Source of the DNA: a virus
Length of the DNA stretch: 26,485 nucleotides
Virus record (IMG/VR): IMGVR_UViG_3300037796_000177
Location: 1 to 26,485 of that record
Strand: one strand, 5' to 3'
Below are positions 1-5,750 of this stretch, in pieces. Made by a program: the position numbers and the translations under genes. Every line of letters begins with the position of its first letter. Position 1 is the first letter of the stretch. The notes under the pieces were generated by a model. The model was given only the letters and a program-made list of their open reading frames with translations, did no database searches and had not been told where the DNA came from.

Positions 1-106
1 CATTAAAGTAAAAATACGCAACGCCCTTTTCGTCAATAGTTTTCGGATCAACCTCTATGTTTTCTGCATAATAATGTTTAGTTAATGAGGTGACTCTATA
101 TTTCAT
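1..106 (-). CDS. Partial cassette ORF, unknown function (3' end outside window)
   Basis: An open frame starts at ATG 106-104, with a consensus SD AAGGAG about 8 nt upstream, and runs off the left edge. The visible product begins MKYRVTSLTKHYYAENIEVD and shows no recognisable domain in its 35 residues. It lies 26 nt beyond the outer box of the attC-like site at 132-219, the position expected for the first ORF of the next cassette. The preceding ORF's TAA stop directly abuts this ATG, so translational coupling is possible. I do not recognise the family. Confidence 0.6.
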   Translation of the reverse strand, partial: MKYRVTSLTKHYYAENIEVDPKTIDEKGVAYFYFN

Positions 107-325
107 TTAATTCTCCTTAATCACAAATTTCACACAACGTTTGCGAATGTACGAAGTTAGCTTGCAAATTTTGGTGAAGATTTTTCTCAAAAATCTGAAC
201 CGTACATTCGCTGTTGTACGATGTGAAACGGATTTACCAATACCATCATAATGATAAACTAATGGCGGTGGTTGATGCACCGCAACACCAAACCTCATTT
301 TATATTTATACATATCAATATTCAT
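107..325 (-). CDS. Small cassette ORF whose C-terminal half is translated attC
   Basis: A 72-residue frame starts at ATG 325 with GGAG just upstream. Only about the first 33 residues (beginning MNIDMYKYKMRFGVAVHQPP) are cassette-specific. The rest, from about residue 35, is read through the attC-like site 132-219 and contains the stretch TSYIRKRC. The same tail ends the unrelated ORF at 1451-1672, because both read the same repeat in the same frame. The stop TAA abuts the ATG of the next cassette. Either this is a genuine short protein with a recombination-site tail, or the frame is open only because the repeat is. Function unknown. Confidence 0.45.
   Translation of the reverse strand: MNIDMYKYKMRFGVAVHQPPPLVYHYDGIGKSVSHRTTANVRFRFLRKIFTKICKLTSYIRKRCVKFVIKEN
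132..219 (-). other. attC-like recombination site A
   Basis: Outer boxes are ACACAAC at 132-138 and GTTGTAC at 213-219 on the + strand. Inner arms GCGAATGTACG and CGTACATTCGC are perfectly complementary. The unpaired spacers next to the boxes are unequal (4 nt versus 1 nt). The centre holds a sub-hairpin, GATTTTT/AAAAATC. Site A is nearly identical to site D at 1476-1563, with one difference in the conserved core. The arm asymmetry and strong cruciform potential fit folded single-strand attC recombination. Confidence 0.75.
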
Positions 326-345
326 AATTTACTCCGTTTCATTTC

Positions 346-399
346 GTACAACGTTCACGACTCATCCGAAGTTTTAATTTCTGATAGCCGCTGTTGTGT
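346..399 (-). other. attC-like recombination site B (short)
   Basis: Outer boxes are GTACAAC at 346-352 and GTTGTGT at 393-399 (+ strand). Inner arms pair imperfectly (around ACGACTCATC and GATAGCCGC), with G-T pairs and an extrahelical base. The centre is short. The site sits 13 nt beyond the stop of the ORF at 412-621 and 21 nt before the start of the ORF at 107-325. Confidence 0.65.
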
Positions 400-411
400 G
401 ATGTAAAATTA

Positions 412-621
412 TTACCCATATATTTTTTTAATATGTACATTTTCTTTTTTGATCACTTGTTTCGTCCACGATGAATTAAGAGCTTTTTGAGCAGTGTTCA
501 CGTTTTCATAAACCATTATTTTTGATTTTGAAGAACTGCCACCTCTTGACATACAAATATTACTTGTTTCATTGTCAATTATTGCCCAAAGTTCAGTAAT
601 TGTTTCTTTTGTTCTGTACAT
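412..621 (-). CDS. Cassette ORF, hypothetical 69-residue protein
   Basis: The start is ATG 621 with a consensus AAGGAG SD a few bases upstream, 26 nt after the outer box of attC C. The protein begins MYRTKETITELWAIIDNETS and is a small mixed-charge, probably cytoplasmic protein with no signal peptide or membrane segment. A central SRGGSSSKSK stretch is Ser/Lys-rich. The final residues HIKKIYG precede the stop, and attC B follows within 13 nt. I do not recognise a family. It occupies one complete cassette (about 300 bp with its attC) and relies on outside transcription, since no promoter is visible inside the cassette. Confidence 0.65.
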   Translation of the reverse strand: MYRTKETITELWAIIDNETSNICMSRGGSSSKSKIMVYENVNTAQKALNSSWTKQVIKKENVHIKKIYG

Positions 622-646
622 ATTAACTCCTTAATAATTTTATTTC

Positions 647-702
647 ACAAAACTTCATTTATGCGAAGTGGCGTTAGCCATTTTGTATAATCGCTGTTGT
701 CT
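647..702 (-). other. attC-like recombination site C
   Basis: Outer boxes are ACAAAAC at 647-653 and GTTGTCT at 696-702 (+ strand). Inner arms pair less well than in sites A, D, E, F and G. The stop codon of the methyltransferase ORF (TAA, complement of 674-676) lies inside the site, so the last residues of that protein are attC-encoded. Its R'-side half (CTTCATTTATNCGAA) closely resembles the same half of site H at 2726. Confidence 0.6.
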
Positions 703-1450
703 GCTGTCCCAGCGTGTCTTTGATGCGTTTATTTGCAATGTCATAGTACTTCTCTTCTTTCTCTATCCCGATAAAATTTCTGCCTGTATTGATGCAGGCT
801 ACTGCCGTTGTTCCTGAGCCGATTGTAAAGTCTAATACTGTTTCATTTTCAAGTGTGTATGTTTTAATTAAGTATTCTATCAATGCTACTGGTTTTTGGG
901 TTGGGTGAAATTTGTGCAAACTATTACACTCTCCCATTCGGTTATTAAACTCAATAATGCTTTTTGGGAATCTTGTTTTAGTATCACATTTATTATTACT
1001 AATTTTACAACCATAATGATTACTGTTAGTTTTTTTATTTGATACAGGTCGTATATTTTTCTTTTTCGCAATTGTTTTTATTGGATAATATTTGTTTTTA
1101 TTTTTACAAAATATAATTATATTCTCATGTATTTTCATGGGCTGGTATTTAGCTTGCATTATGTTTGCGGGTAATACCTTATTCCACACCCAATCATACT
1201 TATAATTCTTAATATTACTCATTCTCAATGCACTGCTAAATGGTTCACTCCCAAATAAAACAATCGCACCATTCGGTTTAATAATCCTATTCAACTGCTC
1301 CCACATCGGCTCAAATGGAATAACACTATCCCACTTACAAGCTGTTGTTCCATATGGTGGGTCAGTTATAATCGCATCAATAGTTTTATCAAGTATATCT
1401 TTCATAACTTGCAAACAATCGCCTAAATAGATTTTATTAAGTTCTAACAT
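674..1450 (-). CDS. Beta-class DNA methyltransferase carried on a cassette
   Basis: Predicted S-adenosylmethionine-dependent DNA methyltransferase (N6-adenine or N4-cytosine) of 258 residues. The catalytic motif DPPYG is at about residues 30-34. The phage/plasmid-typical HPTQKP is at 182-187. The AdoMet-binding motif DFTIGSGTT is at about 207-215. The motif IV-first, motif I-last order defines the beta class. The start is ATG 1450 with SD AGGAG, 26 nt after attC D. The last residues, including QQTTAIIQNG, are encoded within attC C. No restriction endonuclease is adjacent, so it is a solitary ('orphan') enzyme; protection of phage DNA from host restriction is a natural inference. The target sequence cannot be read from the protein. 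Confidence 0.88.
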   Translation of the reverse strand: MLELNKIYLGDCLQVMKDILDKTIDAIITDPPYGTTACKWDSVIPFEPMWEQLNRIIKPNGAIVLFGSEPFSSALRMSNIKNYKYDWVWNKVLPANIMQAKYQPMKIHENIIIFCKNKNKYYPIKTIAKKKNIRPVSNKKTNSNHYGCKISNNKCDTKTRFPKSIIEFNNRMGECNSLHKFHPTQKPVALIEYLIKTYTLENETVLDFTIGSGTTAVACINTGRNFIGIEKEEKYYDIANKRIKDTLGQQTTAIIQNG

Positions 1451-1672
1451 TTACACTCCTTTACGCTGGAATTGCAGACAACGTTTGCGAATGTACGAAG
1501 TTAGCTTGCAAATTTTGGTGAAGATTTTTCTCAAAAATCTGAACCGTATATTCGCTGTTGTGTGACGTTTGGAAATACACTTTGGACAAGTAAACTTCAT
1601 ATTGTTGTTTTCTACTTCCTGTAGAAAGAATTTCCCACATGTGTCACACGCAATTTCCATGCTTATTGCCAT
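1451..1672 (-). CDS. Small zinc-ribbon cassette protein with attC-encoded tail
   Basis: A 73-residue frame starts at ATG 1672 (AAGGA about 9 nt upstream). Residues 1-36 form a compact zinc-ribbon-like unit with CDTC (C9, C12) and CPKC (C29, C32). The remainder is translated from attC site D and carries the same TSYIRKRC stretch as the ORF at 107-325. The stop TAA abuts the ATG of the methyltransferase gene, suggesting translational coupling across the attC. A two-CxxC mini-protein could bind nucleic acid or protein partners, but its function is unknown. An internal ATG four codons downstream (MEIACDTC) is an alternative start. Confidence 0.6.
   Translation of the reverse strand: MAISMEIACDTCGKFFLQEVENNNMKFTCPKCISKRHTTANIRFRFLRKIFTKICKLTSYIRKRCLQFQRKGV
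1476..1563 (-). other. attC-like recombination site D
   Basis: Outer boxes are AGACAAC at 1476-1482 and GTTGTGT at 1557-1563 (+ strand). The internal sequence matches site A almost base for base, with a single C/T change that turns one arm pair into G-T. Near-identical attC copies separated by non-homologous ORFs are the expected product of cassette capture and exchange. They would also allow homologous recombination that deletes the two cassettes between A and D. Confidence 0.75.
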
Positions 1673-1698
1673 AATCTAAATCCTTATTTTCAAATTTC

Positions 1699-1780
1699 AC
1701 ACAACGCTCAAGATTGTGCGAAGTCTGCGTCAGCAGATTTGGGTGAAGCCGTAGGCGAAACCGCACAATCTTTGTTGTGT
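1699..1780 (-). other. attC-like recombination site E
   Basis: Outer boxes are ACACAAC at 1699-1705 and GTTGTGT at 1774-1780 (+ strand). Inner arms AGATTGTGCG and CGCACAATCT pair perfectly over 10 bp. The centre contains further inverted repeats and the GGTGAAG element also present in sites A and D. The site follows the stop of the ORF at 1787-1984 by only 6 nt. Confidence 0.75.
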
Positions 1781-1786
1781 GTAGTT

Positions 1787-1984
1787 TTATATAACTTCTA
1801 TATCTATAATACAATAATGTTCTTTTTCATTATTGAAATATTCATCGTACTCTTCTTCAGAAATTAACGGTGTGTCTGAATAATTTTCTGTATGATACTC
1901 TTTTAATTTATCATAACTTTCTGATGCGAGTACAAAATTATCCAATTCATAATAATCGTAAGTTCTATGAAACAATGCTTTCAT
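1787..1984 (-). CDS. Cassette ORF, small acidic hypothetical protein
   Basis: A 65-residue protein starts at ATG 1984 with SD AGGAG, just after site F. It begins MKALFHRTYDYYELDNFVLA, is rich in Asp, Glu and Tyr, and has no membrane segment or signal peptide. A run LISEEEYDEYFNNEKEHY gives strong net negative charge. Small acidic phage- or cassette-borne proteins sometimes mimic DNA or inhibit nucleases, but nothing in the sequence proves such a role. The stop is followed immediately by attC E, the classic cassette end. Family not recognised. Confidence 0.6.
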   Translation of the reverse strand: MKALFHRTYDYYELDNFVLASESYDKLKEYHTENYSDTPLISEEEYDEYFNNEKEHYCIIDIEVI

Positions 1985-2360
1985 TATAATCTCCTGTTAT
2001 ATAAAATTTCATACAAAGTTTGCGGATATATGAAGTCGCTTTAGCGATTTGGGAGAGTAAAGCTTTAACTTTACGAACCATATATCCGCTGTTGTACGAT
2101 GTAGGGGGCGATGGTATATTCATCCAATGTGTAATTTGTATCTTATCCCCCTCTAAGTCATTACCAATATAATTATCTTTTGATTGATAACGTTCTTTCC
2201 ACACAATTGGATATACAGTGAAAAAACCGTCTCCATTTATAAACTCTAAGTAAATAGCACGTTGTATTCTGCTACACTCATAATCGGATATATTTTGTGT
2301 CCAGATAACAACCTCTTGACCGTCTTTAGGTTTTTTCTTTTTTATGTTATACCATTTCAT
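1965..2360 (-). CDS. DUF551-like cassette protein reading into attC F
   Basis: The 131-residue frame starts at ATG 2360 (SD AGGGGG just upstream). Residues 1-85 show the DUF551 pattern: an N-terminal W-x-x-x-x-x-x-P-x-D-G motif (MKWYNIKKKKPKDGQEVVIW) and a closing ITHWMNIPSPP, the family's HW-x-P-P signature. DUF551 is a small domain of unknown function common in phages and prophages. From about residue 87 the frame runs through attC F, giving a tail with the same TSYIRK stretch seen elsewhere, then overlaps the start of the next ORF. The functional protein is probably the first 85-90 residues. Confidence 0.65.
   Translation of the reverse strand: MKWYNIKKKKPKDGQEVVIWTQNISDYECSRIQRAIYLEFINGDGFFTVYPIVWKERYQSKDNYIGNDLEGDKIQITHWMNIPSPPTSYNSGYMVRKVKALLSQIAKATSYIRKLCMKFYITGDYNESIVS
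2011..2097 (-). other. attC-like recombination site F with altered crossover box
   Basis: The right box is GTTGTAC at 2091-2097. The left box reads ATACAAAG at 2011-2018 instead of the expected AYACAAC-G, so the conserved AAC/GTT triplet at the crossover is changed by one base. Inner arms TGCGGATATATG and CATATATCCGC pair well, and the centre holds a GTAAAG/CTTTAC hairpin. The change would be expected to weaken or block cassette excision at this side. Confidence 0.65.
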
Positions 2361-2376
2361 TTTAGCCCCCTATTTC

Positions 2377-2430
2377 GTACAACGTTTGCGACTATCTGAC
2401 GTTTTAATGTTCTGATAGTCGCTGTTGTGT
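2377..2430 (-). other. attC-like recombination site G (short)
   Basis: Outer boxes are GTACAAC at 2377-2383 and GTTGTGT at 2424-2430 (+ strand). Inner arms GCGACTATC and GATAGTCGC are perfectly complementary over 9 bp, with a short loop. The site lies 12 nt after the stop of the ORF at 2443-2700 and 16 nt before the start of the ORF at 1965-2360. Confidence 0.75.
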
Positions 2431-2442
2431 GTAGTTGCAAAA

Positions 2443-2700
2443 TTATCCATTTTCGTATCCTCGCTCAAATTCATAATGATAATTAATTGATAAATCTTTC
2501 CACGCCGGAATAAAGTTCAAATCACTATCCCCAAGTGGTGTATATTGAACGTTAGTTGCAACAACAATAACAGGTATATCTAATATCTTTGGTTCGTCCC
2601 AAATCCATTCTTTGTTGTCAATCCATATCAAATAATCAGGAGTTGTTTTACACCGTCTCAATCCTGCTGCAACTCGTTCAATTATTCTTCTCTTATTCAT
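2443..2700 (-). CDS. Cassette ORF, hypothetical 85-residue protein
   Basis: The start is ATG 2700, preceded by AAGGAG and lying 25 nt after the outer box of site H. The protein opens MNKRRIIERVAAGLRRCKTT (a basic N-terminal helix) followed by a Trp- and Asp-rich part with a hydrophobic IPVIVVATNV strand. No catalytic motif or membrane segment is obvious, and I do not recognise the family. attC G follows the stop within 12 nt, so this is a complete single-gene cassette. It is the first complete cassette next to the phage backbone. Confidence 0.62.
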   Translation of the reverse strand: MNKRRIIERVAAGLRRCKTTPDYLIWIDNKEWIWDEPKILDIPVIVVATNVQYTPLGDSDLNFIPAWKDLSINYHYEFERGYENG

Positions 2701-2725
2701 AAAATCTCCTTAATTTTGCAATTTC

Positions 2726-2798
2726 ACACAACTTCATTTATACGAAACTTCGCATAAAAATTATTTTTACATCCATAATTTGTTTTCATATGTTGTTC
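2726..2798 (-). other. Degenerate attC-like site H at the array edge
   Basis: The left box ACACAAC at 2726-2732 is intact and the right box reads GTTGTTC at 2792-2798. Arms pair poorly (ATACGAAAC against GTTTTCAT with a bulge). A local hairpin, TTTATACGAA/TTCGCATAAA, dominates the left half. The left half matches that of site C. The site begins 14 nt after the stop of the nuclease ORF at 2812-3126, so either that ORF was itself once a cassette or this is the scar where the array joined the backbone. It is less certain than the other sites. Confidence 0.45.
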
Positions 2799-2811
2799 CT
2801 TTTTATTTTTA

Positions 2812-3126
2812 TTACATACATTTTTCTATTTGTTTTTTATATTCTATAATTTTTTCAGGTTTTTCATATCGTAACACTTTCCAACCCAACTCAACAGCCG
2901 AATTTAACTTTTCCATATCTTTTAAAAAGCCTGACCCTCGCACATGCCGCCCATTAGTCCATATTCCACCGTCTATCTCTACAGCAAGTTTTTTTTCAGG
3001 TAATGCGAAATCAAACCGCCATTTTCTATTATTATTAAATTTATATTCTGTTTGCCATTCATAACCGGTCATGCTTTGTAACACCTGTAATGTAGCTTGT
3101 TTTTTTAATTTATTCAAAATCTTCAA
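2812..3126 (-). CDS. Vsr/DUF559-like PD-(D/E)XK nuclease
   Basis: A 104-residue protein with the compact nuclease signature FDFALPEKKLAVEIDGG at about residues 39-55, then GRHVRGSGF, a downstream D, and GWKVLRYEKPEKI near the C-terminus. This matches very-short-patch-repair/DUF559-type endonuclease domains, where the D and E-x-D residues bind the metal. It spans essentially just the catalytic domain. The start at ATG 3126 overlaps the 3' end of the upstream gene by 17 nt, indicating coupled translation. It may act in phage recombination, resolution of DNA structures or homing. The second nuclease of this fold in the window (21446-22150) shares the GWKVLR motif. Its stop is followed by degenerate attC H, so a cassette origin is possible. 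Confidence 0.7.
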   Translation of the reverse strand: MKILNKLKKQATLQVLQSMTGYEWQTEYKFNNNRKWRFDFALPEKKLAVEIDGGIWTNGRHVRGSGFLKDMEKLNSAVELGWKVLRYEKPEKIIEYKKQIEKCM

Positions 3127-3352
3127 CCCCTTTTATGTCAAGACGGTTTTTATGAACTACTAAAACATTTTGTTCAACTAAAAATTCAGCTATTTTATGT
3201 AGTATAGACCTTTTGTTTTTTTTATACATTATCTCTGAATCTATTGTTATTATCTCTCCATACTTTGAATCAATGTACATACTTAACGCTGCAAGTAGTT
3301 TATTAGAATTAACAATACATTTATTTTTTTTTATATACGTTTCAAATTTCAT
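3110..3352 (-). CDS. Hypothetical 80-residue protein
   Basis: The start is ATG 3352, with GGGAG upstream. The product begins MKFETYIKKNKCIVNSNKLL and is helical and Lys-rich; residues ISEIMYKKNKRS-like to the C-terminal half (HKIAEFLVEQNVLVVHKNRL) resemble a small winged-helix or helical bundle fold in pattern only. No catalytic residues are recognisable. It overlaps the downstream nuclease gene, and the two probably form a translational unit. Nothing in the sequence fixes a function. Confidence 0.6.
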   Translation of the reverse strand: MKFETYIKKNKCIVNSNKLLAALSMYIDSKYGEIITIDSEIMYKKNKRSILHKIAEFLVEQNVLVVHKNRLDIKGVEDFE

Positions 3353-3398
3353 TGTTTAATAACTCCCTATAAATTTATTTTTAAATTTTATTAAAAGA

Positions 3399-3437
3399 CA
3401 CCTCCCGGGGATCCCCATCGATTCTCCCGGGAAGGTG
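3399..3437 (-). terminator. CCCGGG-based hairpin between primase and downstream genes
   Basis: CACCT-CCCGGG at 3399-3409 pairs with CCCGGG-A-AGGTG at 3426-3437 around a loop containing ATCGAT. On the leftward transcript the stem is followed by TCTTTTAAT, a weak U-tract. It may be an intrinsic or leaky terminator after the primase gene, or a processing site. The rest of the gap 3353-3495 is AT-rich and shows no other gene. Confidence 0.45.
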
Positions 3438-3495
3438 CCCACAAAAATAAATTTTATATAGAGATGATTATGGAGCTTATTCATAATCCAATTTG

Positions 3496-4392
3496 TTATG
3501 CCAGTAGCTTCCGAAGCTCTTTCGCCTGGCTATCAGATAAATCCCCCGGATCCCCTCTAAAGTCTAATTCAATCAACTCCACATCTTTTCCTATAGCGCA
3601 AAGTTTTTCTGCAACTTTTTTAGCTTTTTGTTGGGCTTCCGGTTCTGGGTCGAATACAAAAAATATCCGATCATATCTCGATAAAAGAGACACTTGGTGA
3701 TCGGTCATAGAAATTCCAAAGGTAGCGGCATAACCGTCCCCCATCCTCCAAACATCGGTAATTCCTTCAACAAGCCTTATAGACCTCCCAGGACAATTAT
3801 CAATATTATATAGAGTCTTTTTATAGTGCTTGCGGCTTTTTTCTATGGGACAACCTTTATACCTGAGTTTCTGTTTGTTGGTAATGTCCCGGGCTTGAAA
3901 ACTAATAAGAATACCGTTTTCATAAATAGGAATTATGATACGCAAAGCAAAATCAAACCCAGCCCAACGAGCACATGGCCCAGTTCCGGTCACTTTATAC
4001 TTAGTTTCAATAACGTCAGGATCGAACCCCCGGGAGGCTAAATAACGTTTATGAAATTTCCCTAGCCGCGATCCCGGAAGTTCTATTTTTACAGAAAAGT
4101 TTTCATTTATAATCTTATTATTTAATTTTGATACGTTACTCCTGTGAGTTTTGTATTGATTTAATATTTGTTTTGCTTGACGTTCATCTATCGAAAGTAT
4201 ATTACGGATCACGGACACAGCGTGGTGTCCCCCGCACTTCCAACAATGAAATTTCCCTTCCGGGGAAAACCCCAAGTGATTACTGTCCTCATGATAAGGA
4301 CACGAAACATTAACCCAACCAGGACTTACGTTTTTTCCATAAGTCCAATATTGAATGTTGTAATCCTTACAAAATTTTTCTAAATCAAACAC
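3496..4392 (-). CDS. DNA primase (CHC2-type zinc finger plus TOPRIM)
   Basis: Synthesises RNA primers for lagging-strand replication. The zinc finger has CPYH at residues 31-34 and CWKC at 50-53, the CHC2-type pattern with C31, H34, C50 and C53. The TOPRIM domain follows, with VEGITD at about 208-213 (catalytic Glu) and FVFDPEPE at about 245-252 (metal-binding acidic residues), then a DPGDL motif at 281-285. At 298 residues it is shorter than bacterial DnaG and lacks a recognisable helicase-binding domain, as in many phage primases. The start is GTG 4392, chosen because AAGGA lies about 9 nt upstream and the frame begins there. Promoter 4413-4441 sits just upstream. It probably works with the DnaB-like helicase encoded at 11257-12666. 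Confidence 0.9.
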   Translation of the reverse strand: MFDLEKFCKDYNIQYWTYGKNVSPGWVNVSCPYHEDSNHLGFSPEGKFHCWKCGGHHAVSVIRNILSIDERQAKQILNQYKTHRSNVSKLNNKIINENFSVKIELPGSRLGKFHKRYLASRGFDPDVIETKYKVTGTGPCARWAGFDFALRIIIPIYENGILISFQARDITNKQKLRYKGCPIEKSRKHYKKTLYNIDNCPGRSIRLVEGITDVWRMGDGYAATFGISMTDHQVSLLSRYDRIFFVFDPEPEAQQKAKKVAEKLCAIGKDVELIELDFRGDPGDLSDSQAKELRKLLA

Positions 4393-4412
4393 TTTTTATT
4401 TTCCTTCAGTCT

Positions 4413-4441
4413 ATTATAGGACTTGTGTAACAAAATTTAAA
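4413..4441 (-). promoter_or_regulatory. Leftward promoter for the primase gene
   Basis: On the minus strand the -35 is TTTAAA (4436-4441), followed by a 17-nt spacer ending AAGTCC, then -10 TATAAT (4413-4418). The spacer end and -10 match the promoters at 23446-23474 and 8417-8445. The gene's SD and GTG start follow within about 20 nt. The rest of the gap 4393-4504 is AT-rich with no convincing gene. Confidence 0.65.
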
Positions 4442-4504
4442 TTTATTCTTTATATATATCAAATTCCAACATCTTCTATAAGCCTATTCATAATATTATC
4501 CTTT

Positions 4505-5257
4505 TTATAAATTTTCTAAATCTTTTTTGTCGATAACATAAATCACATCAGCATTTTTACCAGAATGTAGTCTATATGTGTTCCCATCAAAAGAAGGTAC
4601 AATCCCCATTTCCCAGAGGTCTATACAACATTGAAAAGGATTAAATCCTTCTTTATGTTCTACATACCCCCAATTTTTTAAATCAAAAAAAGAAGAGAAA
4701 TAAGCCCATACCGAATCAAGGACTGAAGCAAAGACCAAATCAGGGACTGAAGAAAAGACCGAATTATTGACTAAAGAAAAGACCGAATTATTGACTGAAG
4801 CAAAGACCGAATTATTGACTGAATCCAAGATCAACTTATTAGCCTTATTGACTAAAGCAAAGACCGAATTCCATTCTTTTAAAAGACTGATGATTTCTTT
4901 TGAAACTCTTTTCTTTTTACAATCCTCAAAAGGATGTATAATTGGTTTAATAATTAACTCAGGAATAATAGTTTTAAAATCAAGATTATTAACAAACCTT
5001 TCAGCATGTTCTGAATCATTTTTTGTGTTAATCTGATCTACTGAAAACCTTTTAGTCAAAGGATCATATTCAAACTTATTAAATTTATCTTCAACATTAT
5101 TTCCTTTTGCTATTTTACCTTCCTTTTGATAAAAATCAATTATAGAACTATGGGAATCTGTTCTCCATGAACTATTTCTTATCTGTTTTCTCTGTTCTGC
5201 ATCAAAGTAAAAATATTTACCTCGACCATTACTCACGAAACTAAAAAATTTACACAT
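4505..5257 (-). CDS. Repeat-containing phage protein with NSVF-type 8-residue repeats
   Basis: A 250-residue protein of unknown function. The N-terminal domain (MCKFFSFVSNGRGKYFYFDA onward) and the segment with PELIIKPIIHPFEDC resemble a hypothetical phage/bacterial family that I recall with DSVWDSVRDSV-like repeats. Residues about 128-185 contain tandem 8-residue units of the form NSVFASVN / NSVFSLVN. The C-terminal domain includes NPFQCCIDLWEMGIVPSFDG and a predicted beta-rich end. The periodicity would place Val/Phe on one face, a solenoid-like or amphipathic structure. The start at ATG 5257 has GAGG about 8 nt upstream. The gene contains no CCGG, unlike most of its neighbours. Confidence 0.7.
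   Translation of the reverse strand: MCKFFSFVSNGRGKYFYFDAEQRKQIRNSSWRTDSHSSIIDFYQKEGKIAKGNNVEDKFNKFEYDPLTKRFSVDQINTKNDSEHAERFVNNLDFKTIIPELIIKPIIHPFEDCKKKRVSKEIISLLKEWNSVFALVNKANKLILDSVNNSVFASVNNSVFSLVNNSVFSSVPDLVFASVLDSVWAYFSSFFDLKNWGYVEHKEGFNPFQCCIDLWEMGIVPSFDGNTYRLHSGKNADVIYVIDKKDLENL
4709..4876 (-). repeat. 24-bp tandem repeats encoding an 8-residue motif
   Basis: Copies of a 24-bp unit beginning GACCGAATTATTGACT (+ strand) start at 4757, 4781 and 4805, with diverged units on both sides (around 4709, 4733 and 4862). The period is a multiple of three, so copy-number changes would keep the reading frame. It encodes the NSVF repeats of the surrounding gene. Confidence 0.75.
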
Positions 5258-5267
5258 AATATTGCCC

Positions 5268-5738
5268 TCACTTAATCAATGACTCAACTTCTTCAACAGC
5301 TCGAGTTGCCAAAGTATGTTTCCAACCCATACTTTTTAACTCCCCAATTAACCGACATTTACCAAACTTCCGGGAAAAATTCACAAAGGTTCCCCGCTTG
5401 ATTAAATCTAATAGACGTTGCGCCGGATCGGACAGCCTGTCCAGAGATTCATTAAAAATTTCCTCCTCCGAATCCTCATAAACAAGTTGATCCTCAAAAA
5501 GTTCTATATTTACACCACCCTTTCTTTTTTCAGATCGGCAAAAATCATTTAATGTCCGAAGTCGATGGTGAAGAAATGTACTAAAAGATCCCCGGTTCGA
5601 ATCGAAACGATCTAATGCTTCACAGAAAATTAAATACCCCTGTGCCTCCAACTCGTCAAACTCTATATTATATTTCTTAGAATATGTCCAGGCTTGTTTT
5701 CGAATTTGGTTGCGATGTTTTTTGAATAATGTTGTCAT
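5268..5738 (-). CDS. Sigma-70-like factor
   Basis: A 156-residue protein whose residues about 10-70 resemble sigma-70 region 2: helical, with FDELEAQGYLIFCEALDRFD followed by GSFSTFLHHRLRTLNDFCR, the core-binding and -10-recognition helices. The C-terminal part (LSDPAQRLLDLIKRGTF and a following helix pair) may be a reduced region 4. It probably redirects host RNA polymerase to phage promoters, although the promoters read here look host-like. The start at ATG 5738 is supported by AGGAG upstream. It lies in the radC operon. An alternative is a sigma-like replication or anti-sigma protein, since region 4 is weak. Confidence 0.6.
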   Translation of the reverse strand: MTTLFKKHRNQIRKQAWTYSKKYNIEFDELEAQGYLIFCEALDRFDSNRGSFSTFLHHRLRTLNDFCRSEKRKGGVNIELFEDQLVYEDSEEEIFNESLDRLSDPAQRLLDLIKRGTFVNFSRKFGKCRLIGELKSMGWKHTLATRAVEEVESLIK

Positions 5739-5750
5739 GCTATAAGCTCC

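Larger units (their letters stand above)
1..2798 (-). mobile_element. Integron-type gene cassette array (attC cluster without visible integrase)
   Basis: Seven clear and one degenerate attC-like inverted repeats alternate with single small ORFs, all leftward. Each repeat lies at the 3' end of an ORF, and the next ORF's SD and ATG follow 16-27 nt after the repeat. This is the one-ORF-plus-one-attC layout of integron cassettes. The outer boxes follow RNRCAAC/GTTGTNY, close to but not identical with the textbook RYYYAAC/GTTRRRY. Inner arms are complementary and cassette-specific, and the centres vary in length. No tyrosine recombinase or attI is present, so within the window this is a CALIN-like cluster; the array continues beyond position 1. 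It lies directly downstream of, and co-oriented with, a leftward phage operon. CCGG, frequent in the phage backbone, is almost absent here, which supports a separate origin. Confidence 0.8.

Noticed and set aside
2726-2795. 21-residue ORF with an SD inside site H (leftward)
   Set aside because: It lies within the degenerate attC, is very short and ends in the outer box. Most likely chance.
1-2798. Repeated sequences as a CRISPR array
   Set aside because: Repeats are 54-88 bp, imperfect inverted repeats with different inner arms, and spacers are ORFs of 200-800 bp with their own SD signals. This does not fit CRISPR repeats and spacers.
3464-5036. Rightward ORFs opposite the primase and repeat protein
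   Set aside because: They are shadows of strong leftward genes with clear motifs. The one at 4767-5036 is open only because of the tandem repeats.
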